Positions 11,296 through 23,310 of a DNA stretch of 64,000 bases are shown in pieces. Source of the stretch: Notospermus geniculatus. Taxonomy: Eukaryota; Nemertea; Pilidiophora; Heteronemertea; Lineidae. The notes under the pieces were generated by a model. It was given only the letters and a program-made list of their open reading frames with translations. It made no database searches and had not been told where the DNA came from. A program made the position numbers and the translations under genes. The stretch lies in NCBI GenBank assembly GCA_002633025.1, contig NMRB01000699.1:14652-78651 (forward strand). Direction: 5' to 3'. The first letter of the stretch is position 1. Each line of letters starts with the position of its first letter.

Positions 11296-11888
11296 GTATG
11301 TTTATTATATGTGCTTTGAAGAAAGGAGCAACCTCCAAGAAACCTCTAATATTCTCAGGATGCCTTCAGACTGAGGTAAGACGATGGGATTCGCCACATC
11401 AGCAGACTTAACATTCTTGGGGCCCCCTATAGGTATACTTAATTATTTATGAAGACTTATTTGTATTCTTGATGATGTTTTAGCCTCGTCTCCTTACGAA
11501 GACGCCAGTTTTAGCAGTTAGTTGGTTGAGTATTATTTACTCGACCTGTTGTTAATTTTAGTTTGTAATTTTGTATCGGTTTTCACTTTCGAAAATAGTT
11601 TTATGTCGGGTTGTACCTTCCGTTCATTGCGTGACGGTGCAAAGAATGACCCCTGGAAAAACTGTTCTGGAAACAAAACCTTGATCCTTCATGGAACAAT
11701 AGAAGCGGACACTTTTTTCAGGGAGACATTCTTTACTCTTTCACCGGTATCTTTAAAATGGTTGCACCAAGATTTTGGATGCAAAAAGAGTAAGGGATGG
11801 AGTGATGCACAAACAGACGGATGGTCATTGATGCTGCGAAACAATGTACATTGTATTTACGTGATGTGATGTAACACTGGCTCTAATG
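11296..11888. other. non-coding stretch with one unassigned open frame
   Basis: A 115-codon open frame at 11522-11869 (+) begins with a hydrophobic segment and has four cysteines. There is no recognisable domain, splice context or repeat support. I list it only as a low-probability coding candidate. Confidence 0.2.
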
Positions 11889-12248
11889 AGGAACCCGCAG
11901 AACTACGCCACGACGTGGCGCTGTCAGTGTAAGACCCGGAAGTCCTATTTTCTAACAGTATTTCCATTTACTTCTTGCCCCAAAATAAACCACTCTCTTT
12001 GGTTCAATTTTGATTAAATTACACTGTCCTGTTTCATGTTCAAAGTTCTCCATATATCACTGCTTTGTTTCGTCAGAAATGCCACAGGATGCCAATACTG
12101 ACAACGTCTTTTGGGGAAATTTCCACGGAAAATTGTGTAGAAAAATGTACACATGCTTGACGACGTGACGTCAACAGCGAAAAAAGTGACGTCAGTACGT
12201 CATTCGGGTCTTATACTGACTGCGCCATCTGCAGTCATGCGGGTTCCC
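11889..12248. repeat. TIR element, about 360 bp
   Basis: GGAACCCGCAG, GTGGCGCTGTCAGTGTAAG and GACCCG at the left are matched, inverted, by CGGGTC, TTATACTGACTGCGCCA and ATGCGGGTTCC at the right, with several mismatches. It is an older non-autonomous DNA element. Confidence 0.75.
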
Positions 12249-12564
12249 CATTTTGTCATGACCTTCTGAAGTCGGTGGTAACGTAGGCCTGATACCTGTA
12301 GCATGAACCAGGAGATACATGTAATGTCCTCCTGCATGAACTAATAAAATTAAAGATAGGCTATGTACCGAAAAGGGATCTAATGCCTGTACCTAAATTT
12401 CAAGGTGTTAGTACTGTTGCTCTCGAATTAAAGGCCGCGATTCAAATGGAAATCCACAGGTCAGTAGGACAGCAATGCAAACATGAATTACTGTATGTAG
12501 TACATTTTGCACCAGTGCTTTCCACTGATAGTTAGACTGGTCCCGTCTTCGCCGCTTCATTCCC

Positions 12565-12642
12565 GCGGCGCTACTGTCCGTTCCGCAAATTGTTGTGAAG
12601 TGAGCGGCGCTACTGTCCGTTCCGCAAATTGTTGTGAAGTGA
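12565..12642. repeat. 39-bp perfect tandem duplication
   Basis: GCGGCGCTACTGTCCGTTCC starts at 12565 and at 12604. The two 39-base units appear identical, a very recent local duplication or an assembly slip. Confidence 0.9.
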
Positions 12643-14299
12643 GCGCCGCGGAGTGGAGCGGTAAAGATATAGCAGGTTTGATTTGCCATGAATCACGGCC
12701 TTTGTGGACCCCACCTAGCGTTAGCGAATCGACCGAACATGTATGACGTTCAGTGAAAGCGATGTTCAAATTTCCAATACAGAGGCGGAGTGAGAGCAGC
12801 TCCTCACATGAAGAAACAGTGACAATGTGAAGTTGAAAGAAGAAAATGCATGGGTGTGAACCACCAAAATGGGCCGAAAAATTGTCATCCTTGCAGGACG
12901 GATTTATTTACTCGATATATAGGTAAATCTGGTATGCATTTGATGTCTTCAATATGGACACAGATATAGGAAGTTGGTCCTGCGAGTTTTTTGTCAATTT
13001 CAAAAGATTCCACACGGGACAAAGTGCCGTGCTGGCACCAGTTAAACAATGATAGTTTGTAAAAATCGAGGTAAGGTGACATTTATTATTTCCCAGAAAA
13101 TAAAAATTGGTGAAATCTCGACAAAGGCCCAGAGTCGAGGTGGCACTCCCACTGTCAGTTTCCATGGCATCTCACTGGCAATTGTATGAATATGACTTTC
13201 GTACCTACGTATAAAAGTACGGTGGAATATTTTGCAAATGTTCCTCTGCATCCGTGTGTTCCACATATTGAACACAAAAGCCATTTTTCATGTTAAGACT
13301 CATGGTACGACTCGCCTACAGTTTTTCCTGGCGAGTCCCTGAGATCATTACGAGGAACTTGATATCTTTATATTTCACCGAATAATTTCGCCCCGAAGTA
13401 ACTCTCTTTTTTGGATCATACTTGACATATCAAAATTTTAGAGTTTATCAGATTGTGTACGCTCCGCAAATACGGTGTTGTTGTGCTGAAAAAAGCCTTC
13501 TCTGTGNACTTTCACGCGTAGTTGCTTTGGTATAGAGTTGTTGATTTCCTGATGTTTATGCCAATATATAAACCATCCAATGTTAATAATAAGACAATGA
13601 TGGCCAACGCATCAATTGGTGCTTTTCTGTACAAATCATTGGCCTGCATGTATATGAAAGGTCAGTTCCCTTGTACAAAACGGCACTGTACTACACATTC
13701 TTTGGTCAAAAATTGTTAGACTTATTTATTATAGATATGTAATGTACAATAAAAAGTTGTCCTGCAGCCAATTGCATAATAAAGAGTACAGTAATTGTTA
13801 AGTATGTTGTGTACTCCTTTATAATTGACGTGTAGAGGGGGGGGGGGGTTGAAATTTCCCGATATACAACTGATTGAATTATGTATTGCTAACTGTAGCT
13901 GGAGGACTGCACTGGAACGGTCCTGTGCAAAACTGTCCCTTTAGTCTGAAATTGCCGCGACCTGCGTGTTTTCAGTGAAGTTCTACGGCAGCGACACCGA
14001 TTATCCATGCCGGGAGTCGAAAGTCCATTGATATTTGAATGGACTTAACTTCAGATCATCTAGCATAAACGCTTTTCGTCTCTTTATCGACGCCATAATA
14101 GCCTAGAGCTGCCTACGGAGTTGCACCACAAACATCAGAGAGGGTAAGATCTGCTTCCACTCCCGAGTCTGAGTGTAAAGACAATCCAGTCTCTGGTCTG
14201 GTGTCCGGGGGGAGGGGGTTCGGTTGAGTAGGGGCCTACCTAATTCAGAGACTAAAATTAGTAGAGTTTTTTCCCTCCTTTATATGTGACACACGGTAG
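12643..14299. other. non-coding stretch, no gene seen
   Basis: This holds an assembly N near 13507, a G homopolymer near 13836-13848 and an AATAAA-rich AT tract near 13720-13790. No exon is supported on either strand. Confidence 0.35.
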
Positions 14300-15425
14300 T
14301 AGGTCAACTCGTAACCAGGTCGATTCGTACCTAGGTCAACGCGTAACTCGAGTCAACTCGTACCTGGGTCAACTCCTAACCAGATAGAATTAAAACTGGC
14401 ATCAGAACAGTTTATTAATGCTTACCAGAGCATGCGTACAAGATGCACATGGATAGTTCTGGCATTCGACAATAGGCGGCAGCAGCTGGCAGGTGTTAAT
14501 TGCAATCGCCCAGAGGTACGTACATTCGGCGGACTTGGTAAAATATAATGGCTGACCCCGACCATAAACCATTCGAGGAATGAAGTCAAAATCTCTGCTG
14601 GTATTAGACCACCTGTTGTACCTAACAAGATTCTTTGCCTTGGTAATTGTTGGTGGGGAGGGTGGATCCTAACCCTAACCCTAACTAAACCCAACCCTCC
14701 TCGCACCATCCTGTAGGCATCTACCCGGCTCTTCAGTCTCCACACACGCGGACAAACTCTCCATGCTTAACAGCGCCAGCGTACCATTCGGAACGACCTG
14801 AGGCGAACTGCTTATCTGTCACTGGGCAGCGCATTTCACCTCGGACACAAGTCCAAGGCAGCCATATTGTTTATCATAATATTATATATAAACTTACCGG
14901 TATCTCACCCAATCTGCCAATTATTGATCAATAACGCAACGTTTTTGTGTGCCCTATTTTGTTCATGCCCAGGTGTGATGAGGCGAACCGCACAATTACC
15001 TTCAGAAACGAACGGCAATCGTTGCGCGTTCAAGATGGCTGCCTTGGACTTGTGTCCGAGGGGAAATGCGACCGTACGGAAATTGCCGAGCAGTTGCCTT
15101 CGGAAGTTCCGAATGCCAGCGTACAAGATGAACAGCGGTAGTTCCACCATTCACAATAGATGGCAACAGCAGACGGCTCCTCAATCTCCACACACGTGGA
15201 CAAACTCTGCAACCAGAGTATGCGTACAAGATGCACAGGATATTTCAACCATTCGACAATCGATGGCAGCAGGTGACGGCTCGTCAATCTCCACACAGGC
15301 GTACAAACTCTCCAAACTTACTAGTGCATGCATGCAAGACTCACCAGGCATGCCAGGTGATAGTGTATCTGGTGTTACGAGTTGGCTCGAGTTACGAGTT
15401 GACGCGGTTACCAGTTGACTCGGTT
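14300..15425. repeat. fold-back-like element with TCAACTCGTAAC arrays at both ends
   Basis: The left end carries several degenerate units of GGTCAACTCGTAACC (about 14303-14385). The right end carries the same motif inverted (GTTACGAGTTGACGCGG, about 15375-15425). The interior has at least three diverged units of about 85-100 bp (GCGTACAAGATGCACA, ATTCGACAAT-GGCAGCAG, CAATCTCCACACA) at about 14428, 15117 and 15220, and a short telomere-like run. Open frames through it are repeat translations. Confidence 0.7.
14668..14692. repeat. interstitial telomere-like motif run
   Basis: Three to four units of CCCTAA (CCTAACCCTAACCCTAAC) occur inside the fold-back element. It is too short to be a telomere and is not at a sequence end. 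Confidence 0.8.
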
Positions 15426-15439
15426 ATCCGTACAAATTG

Positions 15440-16560
15440 TGAATGCTGCCTCTCCTTTTTTGTCAAGAAAGGATCAGTCGGTGTACTCAGAATCCTTGAA
15501 GACACCGTGTTATGAAAACATTGCCATTTGCCTTTCCTGAAAATGGTATAGTTTCTTTACTATATCTTCCTTCACGGTGATTTACAACCTGCTTTTAATC
15601 TTTAATAAACTCATAACGTGTGGCCTTTTCCACACGACTGATTGCGACGCACATCATCCTGACCACAGATCGAAATAAATGCCCAGCAATACCCCAAGAT
15701 GTCTCTGCTGTCGACCTGTTGTTTCCGTGTAGGTCATCGGGTATCGGAAACAATAAGGATAAGAGCGTGTGCAAAAATTCTGAATTTTGCCTCTCCTTTT
15801 TCGTCAAGAAAGGATCTGTCACTTTACCCAGAACCCTTGAAGACAACATTTTATGAAAACATTAGTATTTCCTCTTCATGAAACTGGTAGTTTCTTTATC
15901 ATATCAGCCGTCATGGTGATTTACAACCTGTTTTAATCTTTAATTAGTTCATAACATCTGGCCTTTTCAAAACGACTGATTGCCACGCACCTCATGCTAC
16001 CCATAGAACAAAATAAAAACGTCTCTACTGTCAACCTGTTGTTTTCTCGTACGTCATTGCGTATCTGAAACAATGAGGACAAGAGCCTGTGCAAGAATGT
16101 GACTATTGCCTGTCCTTTTTCGTCAAGAAAGGAACAGTCGTTGCAGCCAGAATCCTTGAAGACACCATCTTATGAAAACATTGGTATTTGCTGTTCCTAA
16201 AAATGGAAGCTTCTTTGCTATATCTTCCTTCACGGTGATTTACAACCTGCTTTTAATCTTTAATAGGCTCATAACAAGTAGCCTTTTCCACACGACTGGT
16301 TGCGACGCCTATCATCCTGACCACAAAATCAAATAAATGTATAGCAATACCCCAAGATGTCTCTGCAGTCGACCTGTTGTTTTCGTATATAGCTCATCGA
16401 GTCTCGGAAATAATAAGAAAAGCGTGTGCAAAAATTCTGGATTTCGCCTCTCCTTTTCGTCAATAAAGGATCTGTCAGTTTACCCTGAACCCTTGAAGAC
16501 ATTTTATGAAAATATTTATCTTCCTGAAACTGTTAGTTTCTTTACCATATCAGTCGTCAT
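15440..16560. repeat. forward half of an inverted array, about 320-340-bp units
   Basis: The landmark TCCTTTTTCGTCAAGAAAGG (with variants) occurs at about 15451, 15791, 16112 and 16449. Each occurrence is followed in order by CTTGAAGACACC, TGAAAACATT, GGTGATTTACAACCTGCTTTTAATC and a TCTCTGC..CGACCTGTTG block. Units are diverged by substitutions and small indels, with no conserved long frame. Confidence 0.88.
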
Positions 16561-16588
16561 GATGATTTACAACCTGCTTTTAATCTTC

Positions 16589-16764
16589 AAGAAGTCAATC
16601 TCCAGAATTCACGAATTTTCGACCCCAACCGGGGTCTTTTTCAAGTGGAACTTTACAATCTGAAACTCTAGAAAAGACTTTTCTAGAGTTTCAGATTGTA
16701 AAGTTCCACTTGAAAAAGACCCCGGTTGGGGTCGAAAATTCGTGAATTCTGGAGATTGACTTCT
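16589..16764. repeat. near-perfect long palindrome (arms about 87 bp, almost no spacer)
   Basis: AAGAAGTCAATCTCCAGAAT at the left is exactly inverted at the right. The arms meet at CTAGAAAAGACTTTTCTAG, and I found no mismatch by eye. Each arm contains the self-complementary word GACCCCAACCGGGGTC. It lies between the forward and reverse halves of the array. A related, more diverged palindrome is at 40108-40271. Confidence 0.93.
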
Positions 16765-16799
16765 TGCTTATTATCCTTTTGTGTGTCAATTTTGTGCTT

Positions 16800-17720
16800 T
16801 TCTTTATCTTGCTTTTAATCTTCACTTAGCTCATACCGTCTGGTCTTTTCCATACGACTGATTGCGCCGCACATCGTCCTGAATGCTGAATTTTGCAGAA
16901 CTTGACAGCGAATCAAAGATTGAAGCAGGTTGTAAATCACCATGACGGAAGATACGGTAAAGAAACTACCGTTTTCAGGAAGAGGAAATATCAATGTTTT
17001 CATAAAATGGTGTCTTCAAGGGTTCTGAGTACACCGACTGATCCTTTCTTGACGAAAAAGGAGAGGCAACATTCACAATTTTTGCACGTGCACTTCTCCT
17101 TATTGTTTGCAATACGCAATGAAGTGAGAGAAAGCAACAGGTCGAAGTAGAGATATTTTATGGTATCGGTATGATTTTATTTTGTTTTATGGGTAGGATG
17201 AGGTGCGTGACAATCAATCGTGCGTAAAAATGCCAGACATTATGAGCTAAGTGAAGATTAAAAGCAGGTTGTAAATCACCATGACGGCTGACATGATAAA
17301 GAAACTGCGATTTTCAGGGAGAAGAAATACCAATTGTTTCATAAAATGGTGTCTTCAAGGGTTCTGGATACATCGACTGATCCTTTCTTGACAAAAAAGG
17401 AGAGGCAACATTCACAATTCATGCAAATACACTTCTTATAGCTTGCGATACGCAATGACGTACACGAAAAAAATAAGACGACTGTTGAGACATGGTATCA
17501 GTGTGCATTTCATTTTGTTGATGGTCAGGATGGTGTGTGTCGCAATGAGTGTTATGAGTTAATTAATGATTAAAAGCAGGTTGTAAATCACCATCACGGC
17601 TGACATGATGAAGAAACTGCGATTCTCAAGAAGAGCAAATACGACTGTTTTCATAAAATGGTGTCTTCAAGGGTTCAGGGTAAACTGACAGATCCTTTCT
17701 TGACGAAAAAGAAGAAGAGT
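16800..17720. repeat. reverse half of the inverted array, three units
   Basis: The complement of the same landmark (GATCCTTTCTTGACGAAAAA) occurs at about 17040, 17380 and 17692. Before it, in mirrored order, come GATTAAAAGCAGGTTGTAAA, CACCATGACGG and AAAATGGTGTCTTCAAGGG. Together with 15440-16560 this forms an inverted repeat centred on the palindrome. Confidence 0.88.
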
Positions 17721-17775
17721 GGTCATTTTCACACGACGACTGATTGTACGGACATTATCCTGACCATAAAACAAA

Positions 17776-18059
17776 GGCCGCGTTCGTTTACTTCCACCGT
17801 GCCTGCTCGTACCTCCACGACAGCGTTCGGTTTGGTGATGACGTCACTCGTGCTAGCTCGGGCCTGTTCCAAGTAGCCCTACTAGGGCCTAGGTCAATGT
17901 CAATATTTTAATTTCCGCATAGCAGACGAACAAACCACCATGACACTTTCCCCGAAGAGCTAGCCCGAAATCGTTCGTTTACTCCCCTTTACTGCGCATG
18001 TCATGTCTTCCCTGAGAGGCAAGCACGGGGAAGCACGGTGGAAGTAATCGAACGCGGCC
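17776..18059. repeat. TIR element (GGCCGCGTTCG family)
   Basis: GGCCGCGTTCGTTTACTTCC at 17776 is inverted at the right end (GGAAGTAATCGAACGCGGCC) with one mismatch over about 27 bases. The element is 284 bp long, with no coding frame. Confidence 0.9.
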
Positions 18060-19687
18060 AAAGTAAAATGCGCACCGTCGAACTTTTGTTGGGGCACTGG
18101 CAAACGGGGTGGGGGTGGGGGTGGGGGGATAGACGGGTAGACGTGAGTTCGAGTCTCCGTGACTTGACTATTTCTTTCAATTTCTTTTCATCATTTGAAA
18201 TCTGTTTTAAAGTGACCCCAATGACAACTTGCTAATGGGCTCAAATGCAAACAAAATCTCTTGCGTGGTGCCTGTGGAAACTGCACGAGGAATGATTAGA
18301 AATGAATTGTTCTACATCGATATGGAAGTGATGAAGAACACCAACGTTCACAGTGACAAAATAACCATTTTCCATTGGATTTGGTTGATACATGTATGTA
18401 GCATCATGATGGCCACATCCACTTGGGATTAACGACAACATTCGAAATGGGGAAAATCATTTGTGAGTCTTTGTATCACACAGTGTTCCCCTGTTTGGGA
18501 AACGTTTGAAAATAGGTTGACAGGTTTTTAGGCCCCTATATATGTGTCCCTTACTGTCTAGTCGCAGCTTCTTTTGTCAGCCGATTCTAGGGGACAATGG
18601 CAGTGTCTAGAGGTGGAATGACGACTACCTTACTGCAAAAACTGAGTATACGATGCATGGTTTTCCAAGGTTCCTGCTCGACACAGAATCATTGTTTTAG
18701 TTCCTATAACATGCGGTAGGCGACGCTGCAGAGAAATTCACCTGGATGGTAACGATTGTCATCGAAGAATTGGTGTCACCACGTGGTAGTGGATTACCGC
18801 GCAACAGATATAACGGATAAATTAACATTGATTCCACGATTTGCCGATTTCAATACACACACGTTCTGCCAGCGACTTCTCGGATATTTCGATTGTAATT
18901 CGCCGCATTTGGACTACATCGATGACTTCATTATTGAGGATTATTGACTTCCACTCACGTTGCATCCTGTTCTGAACCAACAGCGTGCCGACGGAGGTAG
19001 GAGTTTTGTTGATTTAGGGAACGTGCAAGGGTTAATANTTGCCGAGTGTTTAAATGTTTAAAAACAGCCGATTCCATGTAAAACACAAGTTGTGACCCGA
19101 TGCGGGAAACCAGGCACAAGTCTGCCAGGTGGAAGTTGCACCACACATGCTTGAAATTAATTTACCTGTACAGGAACAAGGAGTGGTTATTCTCCAACAA
19201 TTGATGACCGAACGCGAGACGAATAACGTTCATACGAGTTTGACACAGCCTTATTTGAGTCGCAACCGAATTGGCCAAGGTGAGAACATCACTGCGCCAC
19301 TCTGTGCGGCTGCACCAAACATAAAACCGATTGGATTTAAAAAATATAGCAAAGGCTCGCGGCGCAGCCACGAAAATGGCTGTGCCATTAGGCGCACACT
19401 GGAATTTTCGCGGCCATTCCAAATCAGTGAGCCTATGCCAAATACGTCTGAGCGTTCTTCGTCTGTGCGCGCCTGGCTCAACAGGTAGTCAAGCGCCTTG
19501 TCACTTGTGCCTAATTTTCCTAGACTGGGTCACAGGTAAGCAATGACACGCCCACTATTTTCCTATCGTAGTCAAATCAAAAATGTCGCACTGTAGGCAC
19601 GCCGATCCTGGCTCACTCATAAGCAGTGGATTTTCGAAGATATTCCTTTGCATGGCTTCATTTCGTCACGCCCGAGATCAGTTGTAG
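18060..19687. other. non-coding stretch, no gene seen
   Basis: This contains a G-rich low-complexity run (GGGGTGGGGGTGGGGGG) near 18107-18128 and an assembly N near 19037. A weak imperfect inverted pair lies near 19290-19480. No exon is supported. Confidence 0.35.
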
Positions 19688-19784
19688 GCCCGTATTCTAG
19701 AAGCTTCCTTAACTCTAAGGTTTACCTTCAGCTTTTGTTTGCAGGGCAGAATACAAAAGCTTAAAGTGGACCTAGAATACGGGT
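19688..19784. repeat. short MITE (CCCGTATTCTAGAAGC family), copy 1
   Basis: It has CCCGTATTCTAG ends and shares GCTTCCTTAACTCTAAGG and GCAGGGCAGAATACAAAAG with 23629-23746. It is slightly shorter because the second copy keeps an extra GAGCTAAGGAGGCTTC segment. Confidence 0.88.
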
Positions 19785-20089
19785 CGTAATATCGCTCATT
19801 TTGATTCAAACAGCCACGGGCACTTGATTTTTAGTCGACCGTAGTGCATAGTATAGATCGAAGAAAGAAAGCCGTATCATTGCATATTACTATGATTGAT
19901 AACGCCTTTGGATGATTGATGACGAACTAAGATTAGTTGTGTTATGAACAGCATTTTGTGTAAATATGAGGCTTGTCTCGTCGAGACGTAATTATTGCTG
20001 ATCACCCGAAGGTGCGACAACATGAAAGGTATCCTGGATACCAAAATAATGAGAACACAGAACCGAAGGCCATATTGGGCTCTCAGAGT
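19785..20089. other. non-coding stretch, nothing recognised
   Basis: No exon or clear repeat is supported. Confidence 0.35.
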
Positions 20090-20475
20090 GGTGCATCAGT
20101 GGGAACGTCGGCGCCAGCCGATCACTTCTGATTCCTATCCCCAGTCTGACCAGGTGTGATAAAATCTAATGCCCCGTCTTTCTGATGTTCCCATGCATTG
20201 TTTGTCACAGGATTAAGGGCCTTGGTCTCTCTAGAGTCCAATTCAATTGTGCCACTTAATCCGTAAATGTACTTTTGGGGGACATCACATGTCGGGGGAC
20301 ATTAGATTCTATTACACTTGTCTTCATCACATACATGTAGATGGGGACTCTCCATGACAGCACGGGTACATGTACATGTATGTTCCAGATTATCTGGTTT
20401 CCTTCTGTTGTACATTGATTCAATTTGCCAATGTTGTCTAATTACAGTAATAACGCCATATTTGGTGCTCAGCTT
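20090..20475. repeat. dispersed repeat related to the 33.88-34.26 kb SINE-like unit
   Basis: It shares, in the same order, GGACATTAGATTCTA, CTGGTTTCCTTCTG, GCCAATGTTGTCT and ATTACAGTAATAACGCCATA with the sequence at about 34100-34260. It is diverged and probably truncated. Confidence 0.5.
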
Positions 20476-21480
20476 TCTACATAATTGTTGTTTTTTAAAT
20501 ATGCAGTGGCCACTGCAAACCCCGCTCCTCAAGTTTGCTCAGGCACGTGTATACACACCGAAGATTTAGAGCACTGAGGTTATCAGGGGTTCCCAGCACT
20601 CGCTCCTTCGTCTCTGTAGGCGATAAGCTCGCCATCCGCCCACAGCAATTCGGAAAATCAAAGACTAGGTCTAATGTCGGGGTTGCGGATCAGCAAAAAG
20701 GATTACGTAGCCGTTCATTCAAACTAACAGGAAAACATACCAAGCACATTTCAGAGGCGGGGAAAACATCCTGATTTCACTGTGATATTTAAGATGACTA
20801 AAACATGAAACTTTTTTTTTGTCCCCACTGTGAGTAATCGGCAAAAAAATGCAATGTGCATATATTTGTTTTCTAATCCTGAGTAGATGCGTGATCTAGG
20901 CAATGTAACCTATTGACACTGTTCTCAGCTTTTGCTAAGCAATGCCTACGTTCAATTGTGATTGTGTAACATGCCGGAGGGATAACCAAGTGACTGTGAT
21001 GCTTTAAATACGTGTACTCCCTGCCAGGCTTATAACGAATGCAGGATGATTCATTAGTGTACGATATTTCTTGCAGGTATGGAAAAATTTGCATTTGAAC
21101 CGGCAACATTTTGAACCAGTCGTCAGAATCGCGAGTACCATTTTGCTACATCTAAATACCGCCATTGTTAGGTTTAGCACATTCTTACAACTAATTTCCT
21201 TATCTCATTGCTTACTTTAATTAGCCTGGAAATTGTCTGTCTAAGCGTGTCTACTTAATTTTCCGTACCGTCGCATTACATTTAAAGCCCCACTCTATTG
21301 AATTTTACGGTATTTTCAAAGTATTAGGGCAATGCAGGTAGAGATCTTATGGCCTCGTGAAGGGCCCCAAAATGCTTGCCTGATACGTTCTTCAAAGAAC
21401 CAAGACATAGTTTTTGGCACACATTGAAAAAACTGCAGGCAGAGCTCTTATGTATTCGGATAGAGCACAGTGATAGAATA
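20476..21480. other. non-coding stretch, no gene seen
   Basis: No exon or repeat boundary is supported. Confidence 0.35.
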
Positions 21481-21578
21481 TACCGGATTGTTGCCCCAAT
21501 ACCGCTCAGAGTGACACACAAGTTGACCACATTGTATACACATTGTACACTGAGCGGTATTGGGGGAACAATCCGGTA
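21481..21578. repeat. 98-bp palindromic MITE
   Basis: TACCGGATTGTTGCCCCAAT and CCGCTCAGAGTG at the left are inverted at the right as CACTGAGCGGTATTGG and GGAACAATCCGGTA. The central loop holds two CATTGTA words. Confidence 0.85.
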
Positions 21579-22423
21579 GTTTCTGTGGGCGACCTCCTGT
21601 AGAGCACGTGTCGATGAATCCACATTAGATCAGCTGACGTTTATTTGTATATGTACATTTTGTACAATTTTTCTGAACATGCAAGTCCAGGGCCCACGGC
21701 TTTCAAACAACAATGTGTATTAAGCCCTTATTCAACACATTCAGAATATTTGATTCAGATATTTGAAAGGATACATGTAGGTTGGGGTCTACGAAAAAAA
21801 ATATTGAGGATTACTTATCACTATGTCTAACATTTCAGTCAGACAACACTGTTGAGCAAAGGATTTACCGGGGGCGTTTTTGTCAGTGTATGACGAATCG
21901 CCATTACACTGGGTGCATAAGCCCCGCTGAACCAACTCTTACTAAATACTACGACCCTGGTTAACTTATTTTCTTATTCTTATCATATTATCCTGAACAG
22001 AAAAAAATAAAGCGCCTAGAAATCTTCTGTCACTTCAGAACGAGGCTGACAGTGGCGCCGCCGCTAGAACCGGTGGCTTCCTAAATCAAATTGCCGAGGC
22101 ATGGCCTCGGTCTTAACTGGACAGAATGAGATGTATTTTTTGTCCACGACTCCTATATCTGCTACGATTAATGTTATTTCATCGACAGGTGACTAAGAAA
22201 GCACTTTCGTCGGTGGAAATATTGCCCGTACAGTATGCTCCCCGTTCAATTAGACGGAAAGGCGTCGATCCATCTGTCAATAAAAATGGCCACGAGAGCA
22301 CACTTCTTTTATCGATTGCTTTTACCGCGTCACCTTCCAGCAGAACCGTGAAGGTGAACAAATGCAACAGTGTATGATTGACGTTCGCCTTTCACGCATC
22401 TTTTGCAATATGTGTAGGCTNTT
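21579..22423. other. non-coding stretch, no gene seen
   Basis: The sequence just before an assembly N at about 22421. No exon is supported. Confidence 0.35.
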
Positions 22424-22680
22424 TGAATAGGCTGACGTACATTTGTACATGGAACACTAATTGTGCTGAAAATAGCTCAGTTATCGTCAGAAATGGAATT
22501 CAAAGCATCATGTTGGCAGGTTCATGTATCTCTTCACCACAAAAAAAAGTTGAAGCTCGTGCCTATTACGTAAAGCCAAAATTCAGGCAGTGAGAGACAT
22601 CTGGTGGCAACACAGGAAGTGTATCCCTCAGTGAGCTCATCGTTCGCAGTTAAACCTTTATGGTTGATTCCTTTATGGTG
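22424..22680. repeat. partial copy of the transposon inserted at 58190-58679
   Basis: From TTTGAATAGGCTGACGTACA to GGTTGATTCCTTTATGG the sequence matches about 58427-58679 nearly base for base. The left part of the element is missing, because the match begins next to an assembly N. Confidence 0.92.
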
Positions 22681-22795
22681 ATATGAATAAAACCCAGCAA
22701 ATGCTTTTACTTCACATTTGTACAGCATAGTGTAGTGCATTTGTACTGCAAAATCCAAGTAAAAGCATTTACTAGTTTTTATTCATATGACCATT
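22676..22795. repeat. palindromic MITE (ATATGAATAAAA family), member 1
   Basis: GTGATATGAATAAAA and AGCAAATGCTTTTACTT at the left are inverted at the right as AAGTAAAAGCATTTACT and TTTTTATTCATATGAC. The same family occurs at 28316-28440 and 28437-28681. Confidence 0.88.
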
Positions 22796-22799
22796 ATTC

Positions 22800-23310
22800 A
22801 GTTTTAACTTGGTTTCGTGACACGGTCGTAGTGCATCTCATTATGGTGACCTCGTTCATAGCTTTATACACACGACCGATGTACAGGTACGTACACAAGG
22901 CTAATTCATGCACGTCATGGTGGCGAGGTCAATCACGCTAACGAGTGTAAACATCGATCATACTGCTCGACAAGACTGTTCGAATCTATATGATCTAAGC
23001 TATCAATTAGGCATGGAGACTGTTGCTACACATAAAAGAATGAGTTGAAGGATGGCAACTTACTTGATGAAGGGTTAGTAATGGTATCACAGCGCGCGTC
23101 GAACTTCTCAAGTGATGAAAAGGGGTTTTAGGCTCACCACCTGGACTTGTGTCAGCGAAGGCTTCGATTATTATCAGTCTTACCTACATGTAGTTGCTAA
23201 TGCGCTGTATGTGGATTGGGCAGGCAGGACACCAGTCTTACTGGTATTGGTTCCAGATGCTGCCGCCAGGGGAGGGATACGGAAGCACAGTGTGCCGCTT
23301 TAAAGATGTT
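22800..23310. repeat. dispersed repeat (CTCGACAAGACTGTTC family), copy 1
   Basis: Ordered words TGCTCGACAAGACTGTTC, CTATCAATTAGGCATGGAGA, GTTGCTACACATAAAAGAAT, ACTTCTCAAGTGATG and CACCAGTCTTAC-GGGAGGGAT-CTTTAAAGATG recur near 36900-37230, 50750-51170 and 59500-59930. It has no open frame or clear TIRs. Confidence 0.85.

Noticed and set aside
14668-14692. telomere end
   Set aside because: Only three to four CCCTAA units, internal to a repeat element and followed by long unique sequence.
14867-15418. 183-codon open frame on + strand
   Set aside because: It reads through diverged internal repeat units of the fold-back element and has no codon or motif evidence.
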